Source: Onchocerca lupi (Eukaryota > Nematoda > Chromadorea > Rhabditida > Onchocercidae). From it: a DNA stretch of 64,000 nt. Every line of letters starts with the position of its first letter. Positions within the stretch are counted from its first letter, which is position 1. The DNA lies in the NCBI GenBank assembly GCA_028564675.1, contig JAOVVO010000191.1, positions 55,779 to 119,778 of the forward strand, read 5' to 3'. The notes under the pieces were generated by a model that saw nothing but the letters and a program-made list of their open reading frames with translations, searched no databases and was not told where the DNA came from. Made by a program: the position numbers and the translations under genes. Positions 18,895-32,200 of this stretch are shown piece after piece.

Positions 18895-21800
18895 TTAAAA
18901 AAGAATAATTTACTGATAAATTACGGAAATGTTACAAATAATTAATACAAAAACGCTTTCGTACTTTTGCAACAATTTTGCAAATACAACTAAATGAAGC
19001 TGAAAGAGTGTTGAAGAAAAAAAAAAAAACTTTAAAATCAATAATCTTCAACAAAAGTCCACACTTTCTTTAGAACTTTTAAAATTTAGATCTTTTCTAG
19101 CTATTTAAAAGCTTTCAATGAAGATAACTAAGCTCATTTTAGTAAAGCTAAGAAATAAAAAAAGAATTAGAAGTATTTGAACTTGTCTCATCAAAGTGCT
19201 GATATTTTAAACTGAACAATTTTCAAAAAAGAAAAAAAAAATAAAAAATAAAAAAAAATAACTAATGATGACGCAGCTGAATTTGTTTTTCGAAACACAC
19301 TATTTATCACAAAAAACAATATACTGATCAACTGTTAAGCACTTTAACACTAATCCCATCCATCTATCTTTTCGAAGAGTTTCCAATACTTTTTTTTTTC
19401 CAACATAAGATCATTTCAAAAATTTTTAAATGTATGCAAAATTATTAAAATTAATCATTAAAACATATCGGCGAATCAATAATTGTAAAATAATGATCAA
19501 AAAGTTATCAGTCATGAAATAATTGATTAATTGATAATTGATTAAATTTCTCTAGTAAGAGTGCTTATTTTCTTAAGTAATTATTATTACTCGCTAAAGC
19601 ACAAATAATCAAAAATCTATTTGAAATTTCCAATTTCAAATTAATCTATGTTAATAAATAAAATGAAAATAGTAGGTGAAATATTGAATTGTTTGTGAAA
19701 GCAATTTAAACTGTATCGTGAAAAATTTCTCAAATATTCCAAAATAATTTAAACTTCTTGAAAATTTTCAAAAATCTGATGATTCATAATCAAACATAAA
19801 AGTTTAGTTTCATATTTTAGAACCATATAATATTCGATTACGTGGATGTGTAATTTTTGTTTATTCATTTGTTGTAAAATTAATCATCACATTATTGCGA
19901 GATTGCTATTTCTCTTCTTTCATCTTCTAAAAGATTGCTGAAATTGAGGGAATAATTAATTTTTATCCTATAAAAATTGTTATCAATCAATTAAATCATA
20001 AAATTGAACAAAAATTTAATAATCAAAATTTGTTCAAAAATTTCTGACGATAAAATTATAGCAATAAAAAGGAGATAATATCATGTCATATATTATTTTA
20101 ATAAAAAATTTCAATATTAGAATAGAATTTATTCCAATCATAATACGATTACTATTTTTATCATCACAATTAATTATTAATCATTCGTTAATTAAGACAA
20201 TGATTTATAATTTAAGCATAGATTTATGATTATTGAAAAAAAAAAAAAATTAGCTATAAGTTGGAAAAAATGGTTTGTGACAGTTTGCAATAGTGAAAGG
20301 TATTTTTGAAGGTAAACAAGAATACTGTAATGGTAATAAAAGATACGATCTATCTGATTTTACCACTTGTAAAAATTCAACTAATCTTTGCCATTTCTCT
20401 TCACTTCTTGTTATCTTCAAATTCTTGTTTTAAATTGTTAGTTTCATTGGTAATTTCAGCTAACATAGCATTTATAAATATTGAAAAAGATGAAAAAGTA
20501 AAACATTGCAAATAGAAGTGGTAATAAAAGTTTGTAAGACATAAAAATGACATCAACTGTTGAAAATGCTGTCGAAACTGTAATTTTTTAGTTTCGAATA
20601 CTGCAATTTCCTTTTTTTTTTTTTTCAAGCCGTTTGGTATCTATAAATATTTTTTTTTTCTTTTTTTTGAAGTGATTAACTAAGTAAAAGTTATGGAAAT
20701 AGTTGGAAAAATAAAATGATGTTATTCAAAAAAAAAAAAAAAAAAATGAGTGGATATATCTATACAATTTATATAAAAAATATTACTTGAAAAAAAAATG
20801 TGGAGAAAGTAATTAAAAATAAAATATTCATGGATTTCAAATGGCTTGAAACAAGGAAACTAATATGAAATGATTATAAAAGATAACCTTATATTAACCA
20901 AGTAAAATTTAAAGAATTAATTAGAAAATTAAAATGACGTTAAATTCCTTGAGCTAAGATAAATTCGGCGAATGGTAAAACATTTGATTTTCATATACTA
21001 GAATCCAATTTTAATATTGAATATAATGGTTAAAAAAAAAGTACACTTATTTAATTAAGGTTTAATTGCTTAATTACTAAATTGGAAAAAAAATGAAAGA
21101 TAATTAACGAAATTAGAAGAACAAAGTATAAGTTTATTAGTTCAGCCAAGTTTTTAACGCACTCTAACTTAAAAAAGATGAATTTCCAGAATATTTAGCG
21201 TGTCAAATGTTTTTACGTTGTTTGTTTTATCTTTTTGCCCATAATCAATTTTCATAAATTAATATTTAATTATAAAATTCAGCTTTAAAAATCCTTCTGC
21301 AACAAATCAAAAAAGCTAAACTTTCATTTGTAATCAATACTTAAAATATTTTTAGCATTTTTAAATTTGTAAATTTCACAAGAAATATAATAAAAAATTT
21401 TGATAATTCGAATTTGACTATGCAAAAAGCTAAATAAATAAATCTATGAAAAAAAAAAAAGAAGAGATCGTGGACTAAACATTCAACTTTCAATTCATTA
21501 AATGAACATATAGCTCGAGAATTTAATGAATAAACGCTATTTGTAGTAAAGTTAGTGGTAGTTGTAAAGCATTATCGAATTTTAAAATCGCTCAACTTTC
21601 AACATCATTTTAAAATGTTTAATCAAATTAGTGGGCTTGTGCTAGCAGCTATCCTCACATAAGTGTGCAAAAATTTTTGCCATCAATTCTCGAATTGATG
21701 GCAACTCTTGAATTTGATAGCAACTTTCGAATTGATAGCAACTCTGTGATAAGCCAGCATTTCCTTTTGTTACAACAAATGCTAGCAGTTTACACAAAAT

Positions 21801-22519
21801 TATTAATAACAACAATGTTTGTATCCAATAAATTCACAGATTCATCAGATATATTTAATGAGACTAATGATTTTTAATATAATATTTAAAATTGTTTAAT
21901 GAAGAGACATCAAGAAATAATTTGAAAAATAATTCCTTTCACTGAAACTTTTTATCGTTTTTATTTTTATTTTTTTAACAAATCCAAACAATAATTTGAT
22001 TATTTTCTATCACATTCATGCAATAATTAAACAATAAACAAAATCAAACAACAAGCAAATAATCTGATAATTTAATCTGATTATCTTCATTCTTATGATC
22101 ATTATTTTGATTATTCGTCACTTACCAATTGAAGCTAATTTTGAGAATAATCATTACTTTTAAGAGTTTCCATCAATGATTACTTTATCACAATGGCACC
22201 TAAAAATAACTTTAAAAAAATTATTAAATTATCCTAGACAATCATTTTTATCTCAAAATTAACCTTATCATTCCATTCCTATCTCTAGATAACTCCTTTT
22301 TTTATCATCTTTAGCCTTGAATTTATCACACTGTTTTGATCCAGACAGTCAACTATGTCAATATTCAAATGTTTAAATATGAAGAAATGTCAGGGTAAAG
22401 AAAAAAATAATCTATTTTTTTTCTCTTATCTGTTTAACTAAATAATTCCTCTTATCAACTGATTAATTGCTTACTTTTTAAAACAATTATTTCTTTCATC
22501 AAAAAAAAGAAAAAAACAC
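18895..22519. other. Intergenic region between mlp-1 and dolichol kinase
   Basis: About 3.6 kb of very AT-rich DNA with many poly-A/T runs. Short frames at 20306-20628 and 21665-21877 appear to be chance or repeat-derived. The only structure noted is a hairpin and short direct repeats at 21677-21735. Confidence 0.5.
21677..21735. repeat. Perfect 13-bp hairpin plus degenerate direct repeats
   Basis: TTGCCATCAATTC, a 2-base loop and GAATTGATGGCAA form a perfect stem at 21677-21704. The right stem then repeats three times with a period of about 18-19 bases (GAATTGATGGCAACTCTT, GAATTTGATAGCAACTTT, GAATTGATAGCAACTCT). Confidence 0.6.
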
Positions 22520-24572
22520 CTAAAATAAAATTAAATAAGCTATCACAGGTAGAATAAGATTATCCATAATAGGCAGCATAGCCTCAAAAAGAGCACATAT
22601 AAGTGAGCAAAATAGAATCCAAAATAACTGATATGTTTCAATATCACATTTTAAATAATATAAACATGTTAAAAATAAAAAAATAAATTGACCAATAACA
22701 AATGCAACACTTCCTTCCAATGTTTTTCGTGATTTTGGCCAATGTAAACGTCCATAAAGTGAACCAATAAGTGATGACAAACTGTCACCAACACCAACCG
22801 TAGCAACACCCGCAAAATGATACAAATGACGATATTCTATAACAATTTGTGTGTGTATTAATTCTCCTCTTTATTTACCTACTGATTAATTATTGTTTAC
22901 TTTTTTATCCAAGGTAAAGCAAGGAACTTCGTTTTGTGCTCATTTCAAATTGACATCTTAGCATAAATTAGATTTCTCGTATCTTGAAGTTTTTGTTGAA
23001 CTATCCTATACAATTCTCAATTCTATTATTATTCTATTCAATTCTCGATTCTACTATTACTCTATTCAAAGTTCTAATCTACTACATAAAACATAAAAAT
23101 AAGTTCTTTTTAAAGAAAAAATTAGGATTTCGAACAAAAAAAGAAAGCTAAATTTGAATAAATTAAATCCAATTACCATTTTAAATTTCCTACATATAGA
23201 AAAAAATATTATTAAACAAAATTACAGGAAAAAATCAAATTCATCTGATTAATAAATATAGCATTTTTTAATTTCCTGTAAGATCCTCAGAATTCCGAAA
23301 TAAAAAAAGAAAAAAACAATGAAATAATGGCTTGAAATAAAGGATCATACCGTTATTATTGATCGGTGAAAGAAAAAGAGGCAAAAATATTCCTGCCAAT
23401 AAATAAATTGGAGTTAAGATAAGTTCCGGTGAATCTTGTTTATCGATGAAAATCAATAACCAGCCATTAAGATATTTTGACCATGGTGATACACATTTGG
23501 AACGAAAAACCTGAAATCGAGATATAAAATAATTATCAGTTAAGTGATTCTAATCGATCGATATAAAAGTATTATATAATATAAAATATGTAAATTTTAT
23601 GAACTTAAAGCAATATGTACAAATTCACTCATATATTTTGCTGATATTTCATAAAAAATATATGAATGAACTGTACATTTTCAGTAAATAATAATTCTCA
23701 GCATCTGATACGAAAAATGAAGACTAATTAATTATCAAGTAATAAGAAATGATAATTCTTAAATTCAGGCATAAAAAGTTTCGCAAAAAAAAATCAAAGA
23801 TTGGAATTTTTGGAAGAAAATCAAAAAAAAATAAGCTCACCTCAATGATTACAAAAATGCAAAGCATCAACCAAGCAGAGAGCCAAATTAATTCAAAATC
23901 ATATTGAATTCCAGTTATACAAATTAATGAAACTGTCAAATGGAAGAATTTTCGATGTATCGTTGAGCTATACGATGAACGATTCACAATTATGCAAAAT
24001 ATCAACGTTGCAAAGATACATATCCAATAAAACAACAACAAATAGTATCTGAAAAATTTTGAAATTTGATGCTAATTTTTGATTGCAATTTTTTTGCAAA
24101 AATTATCATTCTCAGCTAATGATAAACTTATTTTTCAAATTCAGATAAAAATCTAAAACAGAGAAAAAAAATCAAATTTAATAAAAATAAGAATCTCATT
24201 TTTTTTTCTTTCTTGTTTCATTAATAACTTATGAATTAAGAAATTTAAATAAAAATATAAATAAATGAATTCTATGCAAAATTCTACACTAAATATTAAA
24301 TATGAAAATTTTATCAAAATAAATATGTGCAAATTGACAAACCTTTCATCAGTTCCATTAAAAATTCGTTTATAAAACAACACAGGTAAATTGTAAAGGT
24401 GTACTTCAAGCCAAAAGGAATAAATATAAAGAGAAGATGAAACTATGATGATAAATAATAAATTAATACATATCGAATTTCGCCTTATTCTTGTTGCCAA
24501 AAATGTAAATAAAATTGTTGCAGTAACAGCAATTTCAACAAGCATTCGATCAGCATCCTTCTGCTTCCACAT
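22520..24572 (-). CDS. DOLK: Dolichol kinase
   Basis: Four exons: 24572-24343, 24048-23841, 23510-23351 and 22836-22520, encoding 304 aa; phases 2, 0 and 1 join cleanly and all introns are GT-AG. The enzyme uses CTP to phosphorylate dolichol in the ER membrane, supplying dolichyl phosphate for N-glycosylation. The last exon has HLYHFAGVATVGVGDSLSSL (H203 to L222), then GSLYGRLHWPKSRKTLEG, the CTP-binding signature of the family, followed by several hydrophobic helices. Exon 2 has HRKFFHL and exon 3 LTPIYLLAGIFLPLFL, both matching the family. The first Met at 24572 is preceded by an in-frame TGA (24584-24586). The protein is much shorter at its N-terminus than the yeast and human enzymes (above 500 aa), so either the worm form is short or an upstream exon is missed. 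Confidence 0.85.
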
Positions 24573-26264
24573 GGCCAATATTTTTCAACAAGATTTCAGA
24601 TTCTAATGCAAAATAAAAAGTAAGTTAAGATTATGAGGAAAAATGAAAAGTAAAATTCCAGTTTATTTTTTGAAATATAAAAAATTTCCTAGAAGTTTGA
24701 ATAAGCTAAATTATGTTTTACTCAAATCAATCACAATAAGACGGCATAAATTATCATCATCTTTAAAGATTCAATCGATCTAGACAACCGAAAAAAAAAA
24801 GAAAAAAAAAACGTTGAGAATCTTATACGAGATTAAAATATAATCAAAAGTGGAAACAAATTTCAGAAATCGGTTCCTTAACTTATCCTAAAAATGCATC
24901 CCAAAACAGTCTATCTGATTAAAAGAATAATTAAATTCTCGAAGAAAGAACACAAAATCCTGCTCAATAATTGCAGATTGCGATTTTTACGCGATTAGAA
25001 TTACCTATATAATAGTTTCAACAGAGACTATATAAGGTAGTATTTCTCAAATTAAAATTCTGAATTTCAATTCCTTCGAAATTTGGGTAATATCTCTCGT
25101 TCAACTACCTATGACTGATTCTTTGATCTAAATTATCGCAATACACAAAATCCAGAATATTTATGATATTTCTTTCTTTTTGTTTGCAAAACTACTATTG
25201 TCTTCAGAACAGTATGAAATTATAAGTTTTATTTATGCAAAATATTAAATTAAATATATGAATATTTAGAAATATTTCTTCAAAATAAAACCGAAAGAAA
25301 TACAGCATAATAATTGGTATCGATCAAATTAAAATTTATTTCGTCTTTTTTTAGCTAAAAATATAAGACACACGTATCGATTTCATTTCTTATTATACTG
25401 TCTTTTGGAAATCTGGGATTGATTAAATGAAATTGTTTACATTAGAATATAAAATTCTGGACAAACATTGAAAAGGATAGATTCCATCATCGAATTACCA
25501 AAATGATTTGGTATTACCAACAGAAGTTTTCGGCAGCAATTCAAAAAAGTGTATAATAAGCAATGAAATTTTAATGAGTTTCGATAAAAAAAACAAAGAC
25601 AATTGATATCTAATTTTAACATTTAACAACATGTATCAATTGTAAAGCACAGAGAGCAGAAGGCAATGAATAAATAAATTAAGATGATGTATGAAAGTTC
25701 TATGAAGAAGTGAAATAGGAATAAGTGAGTAATGCATTAGATAAGCAACAACATAGTGATAATATTAAGACTAAATGTCATCATAAAATGATTTCATGTA
25801 AAATGGAATTCAATAAAAATATCCAAAGTGAACAATCACTGATCGATAACGATTATTTAATAAATTGTTTTAGCAGAAAAAATAAATATGTTCAACAAAT
25901 TAAACAGAAGTAAATCATAAGCTCTTATCACAAAATAAATATGCATTATTATGTACGATGAAATAGGTTAGGATGTTAATTAAAATGAAATTATCGATTC
26001 ATAAAGATGAAACTTACAAAAACTTTTAAACTGATGGGGATTTTACATTACAAAGATAGTTTCCAGCAAATTAATTAGTAGAAAATAAAAAGCTTCAAAA
26101 TCTTGCAACTGGATAATTGAAATGATTTTGAAGCAATTTCAATAAAATTTAGAAGTGGAATGGAAATTTCAGCTAGAAGCTTTACAAAATCATAAGAAAG
26201 GTAACAAAGCTATCAATGTTATCAACTTATAAATTATGCAATTTTAAGGCAGTCAAACTGTTAT
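24573..26264. other. Intergenic region between dolichol kinase and PCM1-like gene
   Basis: AT-rich, with no recognised gene. GCATTAG near 24605-24611 could be a trans-splice acceptor for dolichol kinase. A 60-codon frame at 25725-25913 (+) lacks an ATG start and splice context. The 3' UTR of the PCM1-like gene should lie just below 26265. Confidence 0.45.
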
Positions 26265-29200
26265 TTAAATTATTGAATTATCAATATTATACATTAACTG
26301 GAAGAAGGCTAATTCATTGTATAAAATTTCGGATGTATCAAAAATCAGTTCTTCCCTCACTTCACCCACTTTACTACCCACATACTGCGATAATGTATCA
26401 TCAATAATTGTACTCAGTTGACTGCGAAACAGATCCGTTGGAGCCGTATTTTCAGGAAAACAGATCACAGACGCCTGTTGTAGCAATTCATCGCGCAGCT
26501 GTCGCATAAATTCATCATCAGCAATCAATTCGCTATGCTGGCGAATGAGTGGCAAGATACCGTCGATAATTTTACAAATATCATTTTCCAATCCTGCAAC
26601 AATATCGAAATACATCAATAATTTACCATCTCATTTTATTCAACTTTCCAATTTAAGGAAGGTAAAGTTTTGTAAAATGTCATGAAAACAAGCATCATTG
26701 ACATTCTTTTCCTGATATTCTTTTTCATTGATAAATTAGCTAAATTAGTTAATGTGCTCTATCTTAAATGTCAAGCCATTTAAAAACATTATTTTTACTT
26801 TGGTATTTTTTTTAAAGATTGTTATAATACCAAAGGAAAAAAAGGAAAAAATGAAAATTAAATCCAACAAGTAAGTCATAATTAATATTCATAATTAATA
26901 ATTCTTTGAATTTTCGAATAGCGGAATGATCTAAGCATGAATAGAATTAATAAAAGCTATCATTTATTTTTCTACCACATTTTGCTATCGTCTAAGATGA
27001 GAGCTAAAGATTCGCTGCTGATGATAATAATAGTTAGTTTAGTTTGAATTTATGATGCCATAAGTTCAAATTTCTCGCAATTTCCCCACTTATCGTTAAT
27101 TTTTCAACAATAACAATGGCAACAACAGTAATAGAGTAGTAAAAGAGTTAAAAGGGACACTGTGACACTAATGAGCCATGAAAACTCAAACTTGGAACAT
27201 TTAGTGAATAGGCTTTGAAAGGCTCAATAACGCTTTTTCTTTCCTTTTCGTTCCCCTTTTCTTCCTTTTGTCGTTCCATCCTTTTATTGATCGTAATACT
27301 TAAATCTTCAACAGAATCTACGACTCTAAACTTTCAAAGCTCCAAAAGTAGTAAGGCTACAGTGATATAAAATATTTGATGAAATAATACATTTAATTGA
27401 AGAAAGAAAATCCAGAACAGAATCGAACCTTCAGCATGTTCATTATCCGGTTTTCTAGATTGTTCATGTTGCTCATCAACAACTATTTCCGTCCTATAAC
27501 GTATTTTTTCCAACGTTTGTTGCTTTTTTAATTTTGCTTTACCAGTAGACAAATGTCGTTTTGCTTGCTCAAATTTCTGCAATAACAAATAATTAAAGCA
27601 AACTGAACGAATCATTTTGGAAACAACAACTAAAATAAATTGAATTAATAATTCGGAAATTATCATTTTTTTGCATTTTGCCATTCTTTCCTCCAAATTA
27701 TAGATCGTGAAATCAACGCATTTGATATAAAGAATAGAATGGACTATTGCATGGAATTATAACCAATTTCTAACTCATTCTAATTAATTTTCCTAATTAA
27801 TTCTTATAACTATTCCTTTGATTTCAAGAGCAATGAGGCCAAAAATCGAAAACTTACCGAAACTTCATCTGGTGTTAATTCACGACTCAATCCACGCTCA
27901 AAACGACTAGCTGATTCGGCATGGATAAGTTTGATCAATTCTGTTGTTTCTTGTGATTCCGATTCAACCGATGCTAACTCACGGCTATCATCACTTGTAT
28001 CATTTTGACGCTATAACCTTACTTCAATAATTGATTTAAAGCGATGCAAAATATATATTTAATTTTTTTAATGCTAATTAAAGCTCACCGCAAAATTGAA
28101 TTATTTATATAAAGTACACTATTATACTGTAAAATGTTTAATAATTGAATTCGAATGGATCATTATTACTAATTAAAGATTCACAATAATTATATATTAT
28201 TTTTTACTATTTGCATTGTGCATAATTTTTCCCACTTTTCTCTTCAATTCATAATGTTGGCATTCATTAAGACAATAAAAAAAAAAAAAAAAGCCAAAAA
28301 GAATTTTTTTATATCCATCAATGCTAATTAAAACTTACTTAAAATTTAGTTATTTATTAATTGTTCCCATTAATGCTTACAATAGATGCCTTTACTTAGT
28401 AACCATCATGAAACTTTATTGTAAATAAAAAGAACAAAAAATTCCACATTCTCATCCATTATCATCCAGTTTTCATTAATAGTTACTTTTAAAAATTTAA
28501 TGCAATGAATGATTTCTTTAAAAAAAAATAGCTATAAAAATCAGTAAATTATTTATTTTAGACTATTTTATAATCTATCTAGGCATGGAAGAATGCAATT
28601 TTACTCTCTTCTTGAGATGAAATAGAAGTAGGATAATCTTTTCCATTGTAGAGGTGTAATATAAATAAAGTATAAAGCTTTTTAGAGATAGAAGATTCTG
28701 AAATCTCCTTTTTTTTTTTCCTCGACTATTCTTTTGTATAGCTAAAAGGGACAATGAATAGCAATAACTACATGCAAAATGGTAAGTTTCACTGCAGAAA
28801 AGAAACCCGACAATTTTTAGAAGCATGCTTTTTAGCGAAATTTAACAAAAAAAAAAAAAAAAAAAAAAAATCAAATGACACTCAAAAAAAAGTGAAAAAT
28901 AAAATAATGTATAATACCTTTAGGCATGGGTAAGGAGGAACATCTGCTCTGCGGTTATAGCGTCCAGGTTAAGTGAACCTTCGCCCAGCTTAATCAATTT
29001 CTAAGACTGTGGCAAAGCATTCACTTAACTGGCCAGCTCACCTAGCATCATTTTTTTTCGAAAAAACAAAAAAAAAAACAAAAAACAAAAACAAAAACAA
29101 AACCTTAACACTTCAAATAATAATTCAACAAGTAAATTGCTACTACAATAACAAATAACACCAGCTACTACAAAAAGATCCATCACAACAAGCAACTGGA

Positions 29201-32200
29201 AATTCTAATTAAAGAAGTAATAATTAGTAAGACAAAACTGTCACACTGAACAAATGGTATTTTAGTAAAATTGAACTGAATAAGCAGAAATTAGCAGTCG
29301 AAGCTTACAATATCTATTCATTTGGCTTATTTCTTTTAAATACTTGATGAACTCTTCATTTTTTTAATGTCTTCAATTTTTTATCCAATCATTTAAACTT
29401 TCAAATAAAGCAATAATCAAATTCTAAGTTCGATATTTACCTCGATTATATACATACATCTATATAAATTACGTTGAAAACTGTCCGTATAAATTACATT
29501 GAAAACCATAGAATTTCAAATTAGATGGATGAAGAAATTTCAGTAATCATTTAATCCTAACGAGATATTTAATGATCTTTGGGACACCGAATATTCATTT
29601 AACAGAAGGTAAGAGGGGAATTATGTTGCAGCACCATAGCAACCAAAATACAAATATATCCACACACATGTATTCAGAAACTGTGCTAAAAAACAAATAT
29701 CAACAATCACATATCAGATCAACAAACCTCATCAAGTTCATCGGAAAGTTGTCCGTTGTTGATACTCTGAAACATTTCTCGGAGGATAGAATCCAAATCG
29801 TTCACCAATTGTCCTTTTGCTAAATCCAACAAAATATTGCCAAGACGGATGAGTAGTTGTGGTGTTGCGGTGAGAAAACATTTCCGGAGAGTAGTAATTT
29901 TCATTTGACATGATTCCGTCGTATTCGAGAATGATGATGTCTGATGCTGTAAAAGAGGAAGTTATTCAATTCCACAAGAAAATTAAGGAAAATTGAATGC
30001 GAAGAGTAGACAGGAAGTGCAGTCTCCATAGCTAAGCCATGTTATTATCAGCTTTAAAAGAGGAAAATTAAATGACTTCTTATTCGTTCATTTTATCCAC
30101 TAGAAAAATGATTGGAATTTCAATCGAATTATACCGAAATTTAGCAACCAAAAATTTAGATTTATCTAATTGAGTACCTTGTGAACATAGTAAATTCGTA
30201 AAACTATTCATACCTAATTGAATTCTTAGTTTTCGTTTTGAATTCAAATTATTTATTTTTTCCACCTATTCGAATGATTTCAAAAACTAAGACAAAAACC
30301 TCACCTATGAAAAATTAATACGACTTATCCATGAAGAAATTAATATTTTAATCTCACAAAAAGATTTGAATCAACTAATACATTTTGAAGACAGTTATTT
30401 TGATCAAATCAAAAAGTACTATTCAAAAATAAAGAAATATTCGTATGATTCTCTCTGGTTAAGAAATTTCAAATTAATAAATCCGAAATATTGATACTTT
30501 TGCATTCCTTGACTTGAAATTCAATGAAGCTTTTTAATATTTAATTTAATGAAAATGCACAAATAATAAGTTATTAGATAAGTGGTACAATAGATTACGA
30601 TAATTTCAATAATTACTAATAATAAAGAAATTTGTCTAATAAAATGAAAAGCTGCTTGGATGATAAAAATATGTGGCTAAATCTCTAGCAGCAACTTATT
30701 AATTTGGCTGAAGAATAACTAATTCCCTGCTTCTAATATATAGATATATTACACAATATAATCGTAGTCTTACATTATGTAGAATATATATGATAGGAAG
30801 GAAAAAGACTGAGAATATGTATGAAGTGTAAAATTTTATTCGAAAAATTTGAAAGAAATAAATGAAAAATGTATAAATCCATGGAAACATTTGTCAAATA
30901 ATTTGATGAAGAAATGAGAAATGAAAGAGAATATAACTATTGAATTAAATAACGAATTGTTGAAGGTATTAGGCTTAGGCTAAAGGGATAGAAAGACGGG
31001 TGAGCATATTTCTGAATCTAAAATTAAATTATTCTATGATAATGCTAATAAATACGAAAAGATTTTACTACCAGTAGTAATATATATATACATATACAAC
31101 ATACTTGCAATATACTCACATACAAACAGCTGTACATCCTAACACAAAACATTTCTGAAAATAACTTTTGCAAATCAAACTGTCAGGTTGAAAATCCACC
31201 CACAAGCTGAATTGATTAAGGAAAAGCTTTCGACGATTTTCAACTGATCTATGAAATTTGTCAAAATCTACTGCTGCTACAAACTATCACAACTGCTACT
31301 TATTACAGCGTCAAAAGCAATCGAGAAGCTATCACACATACCATAATATATGCAGATTGAAAATTTAGTATATATATATATATATATATAAGCATCCGTT
31401 ATATCCGTTGTAAAGTTTACAACAGTTGTCCCCCGCCTAAATAATGGTACATATCGTTACCATCCGTAGAATAGATTTAAAATTTTACTACTATCAATTT
31501 CAGTATTACATTTACTATTTTAGCATAGCTTAAAACTTCAAAAGATCGTCAATTTAACTAATTTAGAAAAAGAACAAAAATTAAAAACAAAAAAAAAAAA
31601 ATTTCTTATTAGCAATACTGCACAATGTTAAACAAAATAATATTCTTCTTGCAAATACGATAATTAATGATACGATATATTTAGGAAAAGAAAGAAAGGA
31701 GTGAAAATTGATTTGTTAGTAGACTGCAAGATTAACAAATATTCAAAAAACAGGAAAAGGTTGAAATGAAGTATAAGAGAGAGCAAGATGTGGCATTGCA
31801 GTTTACAAAGCAATTGGCATAAAAGTGAAAAATTACAGATGCTTCATATTTTACCTCAACAATTCCAGTCATTTATCCTGTAACATCAAAAAGCTATAAA
31901 ATTTCTAAAATTATCAAACTAAAATGTGGCAATGGCTTCATGGCATTGCGTATTTTTGAAATTTTATAAAATATTTTATACGCTTCAAAAAATTGCACCC
32001 TGGAAACTGGCCGATCGATAATTTATATCTAAGCATTGTGTGCTTAAGTCTCAGAAGATTTCTACAATATTTACTATCTGCATATTGATCTATGTACCAG
32101 AGTATTGAACAAATAATAATGAAAGTAAAAAAGAACTAAATTATAGAATTCTTGCTAAAAAAATGTAGAATGCAAAATAATGAATTATTCGGGAATAAAT

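Noticed and set aside
7500..18900. A mixed operon of TTL and LIM genes
   Set aside because: TTL genes are on the plus strand and LIM exons on the minus strand, with kilobase gaps and transposon debris between them.
25725..25913. Plus-strand frame of 62 codons
   Set aside because: Begins without an ATG, no upstream exon or acceptor fits, and composition is ordinary for the region.
28915..29050. An additional coding exon of the PCM1-like gene (minus-strand peptide LGEGSLNLDAITAEQMF)
   Set aside because: Every phase that joins exon 13 (ending 29728) to this segment meets a TAA before a usable donor, and the flanking exons join each other directly in phase 0.
31365..31392. (TA)n run as a functional element
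   Set aside because: A short simple repeat in an AT-rich intron needs no special explanation.
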